Origin: Neoroseomonas marina
GTDB lineage: Bacteria > Pseudomonadota > Alphaproteobacteria > Acetobacterales > Acetobacteraceae
Direction: 5' to 3'
NCBI RefSeq assembly: GCF_012927745.1
Contig: NZ_JABBKX010000009.1
Span: 62,001 to 126,000, forward strand
DNA length: 64,000 nucleotides
The translations under genes and the position numbers were made by a program. Below are positions 23,677 to 32,075 of the stretch, piece by piece; the first letter of the stretch is position 1; the number at the start of each line of letters is the position of its first letter. The notes beneath the pieces were generated by a model. The model worked only from the letters and a program-made list of their open reading frames with translations. It was not told where the DNA came from and did not search any database.

Positions 23677-26637
23677 TCAGGTGCCCGTCGCCTCCATCTC
23701 GCTGGCCTCGATGCCATCGAGCACGCTCTGCAACGCCGGCAGGAACTGCAGGGCTTCGACCTTTCGAGCGACCGCCATGCCCTCGAGGACAGCCGCCACG
23801 GCCTCGGCCCGCCGGCCCATCGCCAGGCGCGCCCGCGCGAGCAGCAGCAGCAACAGCGGGCGCAGCAATTCGCCCTGGGTGCGCCGGTAGGCCTCGAGCC
23901 CTTCTTCCATCAGCGCGTGGCCAGCCTCGTAATCGCCGACCCGCACCCGCTCGGCGCCACGCGAGACGCTGCTCATCGCCGTCCAGTAGGCGATGCCGCG
24001 TGACGTCGCGATATCGTAGACCTCCTCGGCGAGACGGGCGGCTTCGGCGTGATCGCCCGCCGCGGCATGCACATGCCCAGCGAGCTGGAAGGCGTAGCAT
24101 TGCAGGATCGCGTTGCCGGATTTCCGCGCCGCCGTCTCCGCGGCGCGGGCAATCGGCCGCGCCTTGTCCGGGCCATCGGTGTCCAGCACGAGCCAGGCAA
24201 GGTTCGACAGCGCCGTGACGAAGGGGTCCTGGCTGAGCACGACCGCCCGGTCGCGTTCGGCCGGCTGGCCCGCGAGGCGGATCGCCGCGGTGAGGTGACG
24301 CCGCGCCGCATCGACTTCCCCCATGCAGAACAGGCACCACCCGGCCCGCCGATGCGCGTCGGCGCGCGCGAGGGCATCGCCATGCTCCCGCGTCAGCGTC
24401 AGCAGGCGGTAGACGAGCCTGCGCGCCACTGAAAGCGGGCCTCGGACCTGGTAGAAACCGATGATGCCGGGGAGCAGCGACAGCAGGCCCGCCTGGTCGG
24501 CCATTCCCTCCGCGATCTCGTAGGCGCGGTCGAAGGCCTCCTGCACCGCGGCGGAAGCGTAGCCGAGCGTTTCGATCAGCACGTAGCCGCGCAGCAGCCA
24601 GACGCGCAGCTCGGCGCCGCTGCGCGCTTCGCCCTGCAACTGCCGCGTCAGCGCCGCCGCCCGCGCCAGCAGGTTCTCCGCTTCGAGATGCGCGTTGTTG
24701 CTCAGCGCCATCTCGGCGGCCCGGTCGATCAGCGGCAGGGCCTCGGCCGGCATGTCGCCGAGCTCGAAATGCCGCGCCAGCGCCTCGGGATGACGTTCGC
24801 GGATCTCGGGCCGCAACTGCAGCAGCACCTGCGCGGCACGCCGGTGCAGCGCCGGCCGCCGCGCATGGAGCATCGACTCGTAGGCGGCTTCCTGGAGCAG
24901 CATGTGGCGGAAGGAGAAGCCGCTGCTGTCCCGCTCATTGCCGACGACGACGATGTCGGCGTCGATCATGCGGCGGATGCCGTCCTCGGCGGCGTCGGGA
25001 CCGAGGTCGCACATCGCCGCGAGGGCATCGAGATCGAAGGCGCGCCCCAGCACCGCCGCACGCTGGGCGAGATCCTTCGCGTCTCCGAGCGCGTCGAGGC
25101 GCGCGATCAGCAACTGCTGGAGCGTCGGCGGGAGGGCGGGAACCTCGGCCGCCAGCGCGAATTCCTCGAGGAAGAACGGCACCCCCTCGCTGCGCATCAG
25201 GATGGTCTCGCGCATGCCCATGCTCATCTGGGGCACGAGATGGTTCACCAGCAGGCACGCCTCCTGTGCCTGCAGCCGGCGCAGCGTGGTGCGCAGGACG
25301 TTCGTCCGATCCGGCCAGGCGAGCGCGAAATCGTTGCGATACGTCGCGACGAGCAGGATCGGCAGGGAGGCGATGGTGTCGGCCAGGACCCGGAGGAACT
25401 CCAGCAGGCTCGCATCGGCCCATTGCAGGTCCTCGACCCGGACGATCGCGGGCCGGTCCCGTGCATAGGAGGCGATCCAGGCGAGAAGAATCTCGCGCAA
25501 GGCCCGCCGGCGCTCGAAGGGTGTCAGGCTTCCGGTGCCGGGACCTGCATCCTCCGGCGGCCCGCTCGTATCCGCTCCGGCCAGCGCCTTGGACAGGATG
25601 CCGAGATAGGGATCGAGGCCGAGACCGAGCGCCCCCAGGAAGTCTTCTGCCGCGCCTCCGGTCTCCCGGCCCGACCGCGCGACATCGTTCCGCAGCGCTT
25701 CGAGCGCGGGAAGCAATGGGCTGAGCTTGGCCTGCGGCACGCAGGCCATCGTCAGCACCTGCTCTGCAGGCACCTGATCCCGGGCGAGAAACTCGTCCAG
25801 CAGCCGCGTCTTCCCGATCCCCGGCTCTCCGCTGACCAGGACGATCTGCCCCCGCCCGTCACGTGTCTGGGCCCAGCGGGCGCTGAGGTCGGACAACTCG
25901 CGGTCGCGGCCGACCAGCGGCGCCGCTCGGCCGCGACCGCGACGCAGCGCCGCCTTCACGATGTAGCCGTTGGGCAGGTTCAGAACCGTTCCGTCCGGCA
26001 GCGGGCTCGCACTGAATTCGCTGCCGACGATGGCATGGGTCGCAACGCCGATGACGACCCCGTTGGGTGGCGCGCGGTGCTGCAGGTGGGCGGCATCGTT
26101 CGGCGCCGTCCCGATCAGCGCGTCGATCTCGGTCGCCGCGCCGGGGCCGAGCCGGCCGGCCACCACCATCCCGGACTCGATCCCGATCCGGATACGGAGG
26201 AGGAAGGGTTCGACGCCGCGGCGCGCATTGGTCGCATTCAGCCGTTCGTTGAGCGAGGGCATCTCGGCCGCGATGGCGAGGCCGCAGCTGACCGCCGACT
26301 GGGCGTCGCGCCCGCGCGCATGGGGGTAGCCGAAGCAGGCGAGGATGCCGTCCCCGACATACCGCGCCACGTGCCCGCCATGACGCAGGATGATGGCGGC
26401 ACAGACCTCTCGGTAGGCCAGCAGGACCGTGGCGAAGGCCTCCGGGTCCATCGAGGCGGTGAGCGCCGTCGATCCCACGATGTCGCAGAACATGACCGTG
26501 ACGATGCGACGGTCCGCTTCGGCGTCGGGTACGGGACTTCGCGCCGCCGGGTTCGGGTGGACCCGCAGCGCTTCACCGCAATCCGGGCAGAAGCGGGCCT
26601 TGGGAGGCGTCCGCGAGCCGCAGCTGATGCAATACAT
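23677..26637 (-). CDS. Zinc-ribbon / class III nucleotide cyclase / AAA ATPase / TPR regulator
   Basis: This 986-aa protein begins with a zinc ribbon (Cys3, 6, 17, 20). A class III cyclase domain follows (about residues 43-225) with both metal Asp residues, D52 in FCDIVGST and D96 in RYVGDGILACFG. The usual N-x3-R catalytic motif reads N180-D-A-A-H184, so the transition-state Arg is His. An AAA/STAND ATPase comes next (Walker A GEPGIGKT, 270-277; Walker B-like VEDLQWADA), then a long helical TPR-like C-terminus. Such proteins are signalling regulators, and cyclase activity here is uncertain. It is divergent from the radical SAM operon, with a perfect TGTGA-N6-TCACA site between them. No membrane segment is evident. 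Confidence 0.9.
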   Translation of the reverse strand: MYCISCGSRTPPKARFCPDCGEALRVHPNPAARSPVPDAEADRRIVTVMFCDIVGSTALTASMDPEAFATVLLAYREVCAAIILRHGGHVARYVGDGILACFGYPHARGRDAQSAVSCGLAIAAEMPSLNERLNATNARRGVEPFLLRIRIGIESGMVVAGRLGPGAATEIDALIGTAPNDAAHLQHRAPPNGVVIGVATHAIVGSEFSASPLPDGTVLNLPNGYIVKAALRRGRGRAAPLVGRDRELSDLSARWAQTRDGRGQIVLVSGEPGIGKTRLLDEFLARDQVPAEQVLTMACVPQAKLSPLLPALEALRNDVARSGRETGGAAEDFLGALGLGLDPYLGILSKALAGADTSGPPEDAGPGTGSLTPFERRRALREILLAWIASYARDRPAIVRVEDLQWADASLLEFLRVLADTIASLPILLVATYRNDFALAWPDRTNVLRTTLRRLQAQEACLLVNHLVPQMSMGMRETILMRSEGVPFFLEEFALAAEVPALPPTLQQLLIARLDALGDAKDLAQRAAVLGRAFDLDALAAMCDLGPDAAEDGIRRMIDADIVVVGNERDSSGFSFRHMLLQEAAYESMLHARRPALHRRAAQVLLQLRPEIRERHPEALARHFELGDMPAEALPLIDRAAEMALSNNAHLEAENLLARAAALTRQLQGEARSGAELRVWLLRGYVLIETLGYASAAVQEAFDRAYEIAEGMADQAGLLSLLPGIIGFYQVRGPLSVARRLVYRLLTLTREHGDALARADAHRRAGWCLFCMGEVDAARRHLTAAIRLAGQPAERDRAVVLSQDPFVTALSNLAWLVLDTDGPDKARPIARAAETAARKSGNAILQCYAFQLAGHVHAAAGDHAEAARLAEEVYDIATSRGIAYWTAMSSVSRGAERVRVGDYEAGHALMEEGLEAYRRTQGELLRPLLLLLLARARLAMGRRAEAVAAVLEGMAVARKVEALQFLPALQSVLDGIEASEMEATGT

Positions 26638-26662
26638 GCTCTACGGGGGGCGTTCGAGAAGC

Positions 26663-26682
26663 TGTGAGAGAAATCACAGCAC
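26663..26682. promoter_or_regulatory. CRP/FNR-type site (TGTGA-N6-TCACA) between cyclase and radical SAM genes
   Basis: GCTGTGA (26663-26669), a 6-nt spacer and TCACAGC (26676-26682) form a perfect palindrome matching the CRP consensus TGTGA-N6-TCACA. It lies in the 157-bp divergent region, 26 bp from the cyclase-regulator start and about 113 bp from the radical SAM start. CRP recognition is known for this motif; action here is inferred. Confidence 0.6.
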
Positions 26683-26794
26683 GCACGGGGCCCCGGCGCA
26701 ACATTTGGTCTCAACAGGCGGCCGCGATTGCCTTGTGCAGTCCGACGTTGCAAGGTCGCATCGTCGACGTCCTCGCTCGAGAGTCTTCCCCGTC

Positions 26795-27799
26795 GTGAAC
26801 CCCCGACTGACTTCGCCTCCCAAGGTAGCCATCTCGATCACGGGGGCCTGCCCCCTGTCGTGCCGGCATTGCTATGGCGACTGCGGGCATGCGCCGCAGG
26901 ACTCCGAACTCGGCATCGAGGAATGGCGCACCGCCATCCGGCAGCTCGCGTCCGATGGCGTGATCAGCCTGCACATCGAAGGCGGCGAGCCGCTGCTCAA
27001 GCCGGGCTTCCTCGGTCTCCTCGGCGAGGCGTCGCAGTCCATGTTCACCATGCTGCGCACCCACGGCACGCTGATCGATGCCGCCATGGCCCGCGCACTG
27101 CGTGACAATGGGGTGGGCCGGGTGCTGGTCGACGTGATGGGGTCGACGGCCGAGACGCATGAATGGTTCACGCAGGTGCCAGGCAGCTTCGCCGCCTCGC
27201 TCGACGCGGTCCGCCATCTCGTCGATTGCGGCATACCTACCGACGTCCTGGTCATCCTGACGCGGCAGAACGCGCCGGAGATCCAAGGCATCCTCGATCT
27301 CGCGGCGCGCCTCGGCGCCGAGCGGGTCGGCGTCCTGCGGCTCTACCCGCTGGGTCGGGCGAAGCGGATCTGGTCGACCATCGCCCTTCCCCTCGCCGAT
27401 CAGATGCGGACCATCGCGGAGCTTCGACCGCCCGAAGGGCTCGGCCTGATGCAGTCATGGCATCCGAACAACCACAATTGCTGCTGGCAGTCCGCGGCGG
27501 TGATCGCGAATGGCGACATCGTCGGCTGCCCCTACCTCCGCGAGGACGTCAACCACGGCAACCTGCGCGAGACGACGCTGCAGCAGGCCTGGGAGACCGC
27601 ACGGCTCTGGCGGACCCTTCGCGCCGGCGCCGTGGAGCAGAGCTGCCCCGATTGCAGCGCGAGCGAAGGCAGCCACGGCGGCTGCCGCGCCACCGCCTAT
27701 GCCTGGCACGGCCGGTGGACCGCGCCGGACCCGTTTGATCCGATCCTCAACGACGGTGTCGATGTCAGCCTTCTCCCCGACCGACTGCTTCCGGCTTGA
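26795..27799 (+). CDS. Radical SAM / SPASM-type peptide or protein maturase
   Basis: This 334-aa enzyme has the canonical CX3CX2C motif binding the SAM-cleaving 4Fe-4S cluster (Cys19, Cys23, Cys26 in GACPLSCRHCYGDC) and the GGEP motif (HIEGGEPLLKPGF). A C-terminal SPASM-like cysteine set follows (Cys229, 230, 245, 284, 287, 297, ending GGCRATAYAWHG) that would hold auxiliary cluster(s). SPASM enzymes typically modify ribosomal peptides or enzyme side chains. I chose the GTG at 26795, directly before the first beta-strand; an in-frame GTG at 26735 is possible. The 3' end overlaps the PqqD-like gene by 38 nt, linking it to a peptide chaperone. Confidence 0.92.
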   Translation: MNPRLTSPPKVAISITGACPLSCRHCYGDCGHAPQDSELGIEEWRTAIRQLASDGVISLHIEGGEPLLKPGFLGLLGEASQSMFTMLRTHGTLIDAAMARALRDNGVGRVLVDVMGSTAETHEWFTQVPGSFAASLDAVRHLVDCGIPTDVLVILTRQNAPEIQGILDLAARLGAERVGVLRLYPLGRAKRIWSTIALPLADQMRTIAELRPPEGLGLMQSWHPNNHNCCWQSAAVIANGDIVGCPYLREDVNHGNLRETTLQQAWETARLWRTLRAGAVEQSCPDCSASEGSHGGCRATAYAWHGRWTAPDPFDPILNDGVDVSLLPDRLLPA

Positions 27800-28073
27800 G
27801 CCGGGCGTCCGGCTGCGGCCGGTGCCGGAGCTCGGCCATTGCCTTGCCTACACGCCGGCGCGCCCGGCGCTGCACCGGCTGAACCCGTCGGCGTGGCTGC
27901 TCGCGGAACTGGCGGATGGTGGCTCCTTCGAGGCCATCGCGACGGAGTACGGCCACGCCGTTGCCGAGCTCGGCGGCCAAGCGGACCTGCCGGACGTGGC
28001 GGCCGGGCTGGCCAGCCTCATCGACCTTGGAATTGTCGGGCGCGTCGACACGCATGGGAAGGAAGGAGTTTGA
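27762..28073 (+). CDS. PqqD-like peptide-binding chaperone (RRE-type)
   Basis: This 103-aa protein shows the PqqD pattern: FRLEPGVRLRPVPELGHCLAY, then LHRLNPSAWLLAELADGGSFEAIATEYG and a C-terminal helical part ending LIDLGIVGRV. PqqD-type domains bind the leader region of a ribosomal peptide and present it to a partner radical SAM enzyme. It overlaps the radical SAM gene by 38 nt and stops 1 nt before the ATG of the 235-aa gene, so all three are tightly coupled. The other parts of a PQQ pathway are absent, so PQQ synthesis is unlikely. Confidence 0.85.
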   Translation: MSAFSPTDCFRLEPGVRLRPVPELGHCLAYTPARPALHRLNPSAWLLAELADGGSFEAIATEYGHAVAELGGQADLPDVAAGLASLIDLGIVGRVDTHGKEGV

Positions 28074-28074
28074 G

Positions 28075-28782
28075 ATGCAAGACATGACCGGAAAGGGGCA
28101 GGCGCGCCTGCTGCTGCGTCAGTTCGGGCTGTCCGGCGCGGCTGCGCCGCGCGCCGCCCGCACCACGCCCGTCGTCCGCACGCCGGGCACGATCCCGCAC
28201 GACAAGGCGACGCCGATGGCGGCGTGGGTCGACAAGGACGCCATCAAGAACGAATTCGGCCTCTATCACGAATGGCGCTTCCAGCTGCCGCAGAAGACCG
28301 GCGCCAACGAGCATGCGAAGGCGCTGCTGACCTGGCTGCGGGCACCCGCCGGGCTTCAGGCCGACCTCAAGCTGCCGCCCCCGACCGGCGGCGCGTCCTA
28401 TGTCACGGCCGGCGGCCAGGGCGGCGACTTCGTGAGCAACGAAGCCCTCATGGCGCATTTCTTCCAGACCCAGGCCACGACGGTGCCCTGCTTCTACCTC
28501 GGCACCTTTATCGCGGCCTTCGTCGCCGACGCGATCGAGTTCCGCAGCCTGTTCGTCTTCGCCAGCGGCAATACGCCACAGGCCTGCATGGACAGCTGGA
28601 CCGCGGGCCTTGCCACGCTGCCGCAGAGCAACCCGTACAAGGCGGTGCTCAAGACCTTCTGGAGCATGATCGCCGCCGCCGCGCCGCAGCTCAGCTGGAT
28701 GATGCTGGGGCAAACCCTGGCCGACGCCAACTTCACCGACGACGTGCTGAAAGCGCCGGCAAACCCGATCGCCGCGCTCTAG
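28075..28782 (+). CDS. Unrecognised 235-aa protein of the radical SAM cluster (candidate modification substrate)
   Basis: I do not recognise this family. The start is well supported: AAGGAG lies six nucleotides before the ATG, the best ribosome binding site in the cluster, consistent with high expression. The first 45 residues are rich in Ala, Pro, Arg and Thr and look disordered, with QARLLLRQFGLSG as a possible amphipathic leader-like segment. The remainder looks folded, with aromatic stretches (FGLYHEWRFQL, HFFQTQATTVPCFYLGTF), Cys139 and Cys171, and Gly-Gly pairs near residues 105-117. Its place between the PqqD-like and peptidase genes makes it the best candidate for the modified protein, but it could equally be an accessory factor. 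It has no signal peptide. Confidence 0.75.
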   Translation: MQDMTGKGQARLLLRQFGLSGAAAPRAARTTPVVRTPGTIPHDKATPMAAWVDKDAIKNEFGLYHEWRFQLPQKTGANEHAKALLTWLRAPAGLQADLKLPPPTGGASYVTAGGQGGDFVSNEALMAHFFQTQATTVPCFYLGTFIAAFVADAIEFRSLFVFASGNTPQACMDSWTAGLATLPQSNPYKAVLKTFWSMIAAAAPQLSWMMLGQTLADANFTDDVLKAPANPIAAL

Positions 28783-28792
28783 CCCCAGCGGC

Positions 28793-31700
28793 ATGACGCC
28801 CAAGCCGCGACGTGACGAGGCGGTCGGCGCCTGGGCGCGCGCCGACCTCCGGCCCCTTCGCGCGACGCTGATCGCCACGCTCGCCGCGATGGGTGAGGAC
28901 TCACCCGACCGGCACGTGGCCATCCACGCGGCGGGCGATCGCGACGAGTGCGACATGCTGCTCGACTTCGACGGGCATGTCGCGGACCTCGAAGCCCTGC
29001 GCGAGGACGGTGCCCCGGTGCTGCGCGTGGTGACGCAGGTCGGCAGCCTGTTCGCCGCCCGCATCCGGACCGGCTACCTGCTGCGCCAGCTGGACGAGCT
29101 GGAGCGCTGGAACGACGCCGGCGCCCCGCCTCCCGACAAGGCGTCCGGCGACAGCCTGGCCGGCCTGGTCGCCGCGGGCGCGATCCGTCGCGCCTCGCTC
29201 GGACGGGGTGCACGGCTTGCGGGCGATGGCGCCCGTGGCGGCCAGGACGCGCGCATTCCGCCGCGGCGCGCCGCCCGGGCCGAGGATGCCCCGCTGGGCG
29301 CGGGGGTCACGCTCGGTATCGTCGACACGGTCTTCGACTACGCCCATGTGACGATGCTGCCCTTCGGCCAGACCCTCGAGGCCCCGCCCCCGCCCAACCC
29401 GGACCTCCGGATCGGCCTGCTCTTCGATCCCTACGCCACGCAGCAGGGGGTGGCGCGCTTCGGCGCCAGCTACGATACCCAGGCGCTGGCCCAGGATCTG
29501 GCGGCGTGCCTCGGCGCGCAGGACGACCGGCCGCTGAGCCTCGCGCAGCGGGACGCCGCGGCAGGCGGCGACACGGAAGCGACGCGCCGCCAGCTTTTCG
29601 CGCAGCATGGCACCTTCACCGCCGGGATCGCGGGGGGCAGCGGCAATGCCTCCGTGGAGGGCCGTTACCGGGGGATCGCACCGGCCGCGCGCCTGGCCTT
29701 CGCGATCGCCGGCATCCAGGACAATGCCGTGCTTGCCGACAGCCTGGATGTGCTGGCCGCCGTCAACCGCCTGGTCGAGGACAGCGGGACGCCACTCGCC
29801 CTTCTTCTCAACAACGGCGATTGCCTGGGCGCCCATGACGGAACGCTGCTGGGCGAGTTGCTGCTCGATGAGCTGCTGCTGCATCCCGGCCGCGCCATCG
29901 TATTGCCGGCGGGCAACCAGAACGCCGGCAACACGGAGCTGATCGGCGCGGGAAAGACCCGCATCGCGCCCCATCTCGCGATCGCCGGCAGCGTTACCCA
30001 ACCGCGCACGGAACGCATCGGCTTCACCTACACCACGCGTGCCAGCAAGGCCGACACGATCGAGATCTGGTTCCAGGCGTCCGGGATGCCCACGGCGTCC
30101 ATCACGATGGAGCCCGGCGGCCCACCGATCGAACCGCTGTCCGGCCACGAGGGACGGCCCATGCGCGTGCTGTCCCTGCTGGGCGGCGACGCGCGGATGG
30201 TGCTGATCGTCGAACTGGGCCCGGGTGCCGAGCCGAACCTCTGGCGGCTGCGCGTCTCGATGCTGCCGGTGCGCGGCCCGATGCCGGTCGACAGGATCCG
30301 CTTCGAGCTCACCCGTGTCATCGGCGAGGTCCATGCCTGGTGCGACTGGAACAACGCCACCCAGCGCGACTGGACCGAACCGGCGACCGGCAGGCAGGAC
30401 GACGTGACGACGCTGACCACCCCGGCGACGGCGCACCGTGTCATCGTCGCAGGCGAATGCGCCGACGGCCCCATAGGCTTCCAGCCCGCCGAACCGAGCG
30501 GGCGCGGTCCGACGCGCGACGGACGCCTGAAACCGGACGTCGTGGCCCTCGGCGCGGCGCTCGCCGCCCCCGTGCCGCAACGCTCGCCGATGGCGCACCG
30601 CAACCTGGCGGCGGCTTTCGCGGCCAAGCCGGAACAGCTTGAGCGCTTTGCCTACGCGACGACGCCGGGCGGCACGAGCTTCTCGGCCCCCCAGGTCGCC
30701 GGGCTCGCAGCCTTGCTGTTCGAGAAGTGGCCCGACGCGACCTGGGCCGATATCCGCCAGGCCATGGTGGAAGCCGCGCTCCGCCCCGAGCAGTGGAAGC
30801 CGAGCGGCGCAGGCCAGGTGGTCGAGTTCCCCGGCGCGCAGGATGATCCTCCCGAAGCCGGGCTGCGGACCTTCGGATGGGATCGCGCCCTCGGCTACGG
30901 CCGCATCGACGTCGGCCGGACGCTCGCCCCGCCCCCGCCCACCTTCGACGTCTTCCTGCGCAAGTCCGCGGATGATGACGGGCGGGAGCCCTACGCGGCC
31001 GCGACCCTGTGGTCATCGCCCGACATCGTGGTGACCGGCCCGCATCGCCTGAGCGTCGGCACGGCGCAGCGCGGGCAACGACCGGTCGACGGCCCCGCCC
31101 GGCTGTTCCTGTTCCATGCGCCCTTCGGGGCGTTGCATCCCTTGCCGCGGATCGATGGCATCCCGGTACCGGACTCGCCGTGGCAATCCCTGCTCACGTC
31201 CGGAAGCGGCGGGACCGGATCGGTCGTCGTGACGGCGGGCGATGTCGTCACGGTCGAGACGCGCGCGGATGTCGACCTCATGGACGGGACGGCCCGGTCG
31301 ATCCTGGCCGTCCTCGACCATGATCAGGATCCCTACGAGCTGTCGGCGACGCTCGGCATGCGCAACAACGTCGCCGCCGTCAGCGTCAGTGTCGCCCCCC
31401 TGTCCGACGGCGCCGTCACCGGCATGCCGCCGGTCACGATCCTCGGCACCGACGACGTGGACAGCCTGTCCCTCTGGACGGAGAACCTGGACGCGCGACT
31501 GGAGGTGTCTGGCATCCCGGTGACGGCCCTGCCATGGCGCACCATGCGGCTTTTCCTGGGCGACGGGCGGCTGCGGTCCTGGACGCGGCCCTACTTCGGA
31601 CAACGGGACGCCGCGACGCAGGACCCGGCCAACTGGTTGGCCGAGGCGAGCGACGCCGGCGCCTCGCCCGACGCTGCGACCGGCATCGCCCGTCTGACCG

Positions 31701-31960
31701 GCGTGGTCGGCGCGGCCCGTCTCGCCCTGCATCCGCGGGACGCGGATGGGTTCCGGCGGCTGGACATCTCCGCCGCCCAGGACCGCCTGTGGATACCGCG
31801 CCTCCGCCTGGCGCAGGGACAGCCGCTGATGCTGCAGGTCCGCCTGAACGATGCGCATCTGCGCGATGCCGGTCGGCCCGGTTGGGTGCATATGGGGCAT
31901 TTCTCCGGCGGCCGGCGCGTCGGGGGTGCCAGCATGCGTATCGTTCCGCTTCCCGGCTAG
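28793..31960 (+). CDS. Large S8 (subtilisin-type) serine peptidase
   Basis: This 1055-aa protein carries a subtilase catalytic domain with the triad Asp178 (LGIVDT), His272 (AQHGTFTAGIAGG) and Ser629 (GGTSFSAPQVAG), plus oxyanion Asn375 (LPAGNQN). About 200 residues between Asn375 and the Ser motif form an insertion that looks like a beta-rich domain. Some 350 residues follow the catalytic core and have no recognised domain. The N-terminal 165 residues may be a propeptide or docking region. No signal peptide is visible, so it may act in the cytoplasm. It begins 10 nt after the 235-aa gene and could process that protein or a hidden substrate after radical SAM modification; this is inference. 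Confidence 0.9.
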   Translation: MTPKPRRDEAVGAWARADLRPLRATLIATLAAMGEDSPDRHVAIHAAGDRDECDMLLDFDGHVADLEALREDGAPVLRVVTQVGSLFAARIRTGYLLRQLDELERWNDAGAPPPDKASGDSLAGLVAAGAIRRASLGRGARLAGDGARGGQDARIPPRRAARAEDAPLGAGVTLGIVDTVFDYAHVTMLPFGQTLEAPPPPNPDLRIGLLFDPYATQQGVARFGASYDTQALAQDLAACLGAQDDRPLSLAQRDAAAGGDTEATRRQLFAQHGTFTAGIAGGSGNASVEGRYRGIAPAARLAFAIAGIQDNAVLADSLDVLAAVNRLVEDSGTPLALLLNNGDCLGAHDGTLLGELLLDELLLHPGRAIVLPAGNQNAGNTELIGAGKTRIAPHLAIAGSVTQPRTERIGFTYTTRASKADTIEIWFQASGMPTASITMEPGGPPIEPLSGHEGRPMRVLSLLGGDARMVLIVELGPGAEPNLWRLRVSMLPVRGPMPVDRIRFELTRVIGEVHAWCDWNNATQRDWTEPATGRQDDVTTLTTPATAHRVIVAGECADGPIGFQPAEPSGRGPTRDGRLKPDVVALGAALAAPVPQRSPMAHRNLAAAFAAKPEQLERFAYATTPGGTSFSAPQVAGLAALLFEKWPDATWADIRQAMVEAALRPEQWKPSGAGQVVEFPGAQDDPPEAGLRTFGWDRALGYGRIDVGRTLAPPPPTFDVFLRKSADDDGREPYAAATLWSSPDIVVTGPHRLSVGTAQRGQRPVDGPARLFLFHAPFGALHPLPRIDGIPVPDSPWQSLLTSGSGGTGSVVVTAGDVVTVETRADVDLMDGTARSILAVLDHDQDPYELSATLGMRNNVAAVSVSVAPLSDGAVTGMPPVTILGTDDVDSLSLWTENLDARLEVSGIPVTALPWRTMRLFLGDGRLRSWTRPYFGQRDAATQDPANWLAEASDAGASPDAATGIARLTGVVGAARLALHPRDADGFRRLDISAAQDRLWIPRLRLAQGQPLMLQVRLNDAHLRDAGRPGWVHMGHFSGGRRVGGASMRIVPLPG

Positions 31961-32075
31961 GACGAGGCGCGGAGGTGAGACGCATCGAAGCACCCCGGGC
32001 CTCCCTACGCACGATCGCGTGCGGCCCGCATCCGTCCGTCGCGCACCGGTCCTCCCTGTGCGGAGCCATGGCGCG

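Noticed and set aside
24688-26667. 659-codon plus-strand open frame
   Set aside because: Antisense to the cyclase/AAA/TPR regulator whose domains are unmistakable.
26795-28073. Radical SAM plus PqqD-like genes considered as part of PQQ biosynthesis
   Set aside because: No PqqA, PqqB or PqqC is nearby and the radical SAM protein sits beside an S8 peptidase and unknown proteins.
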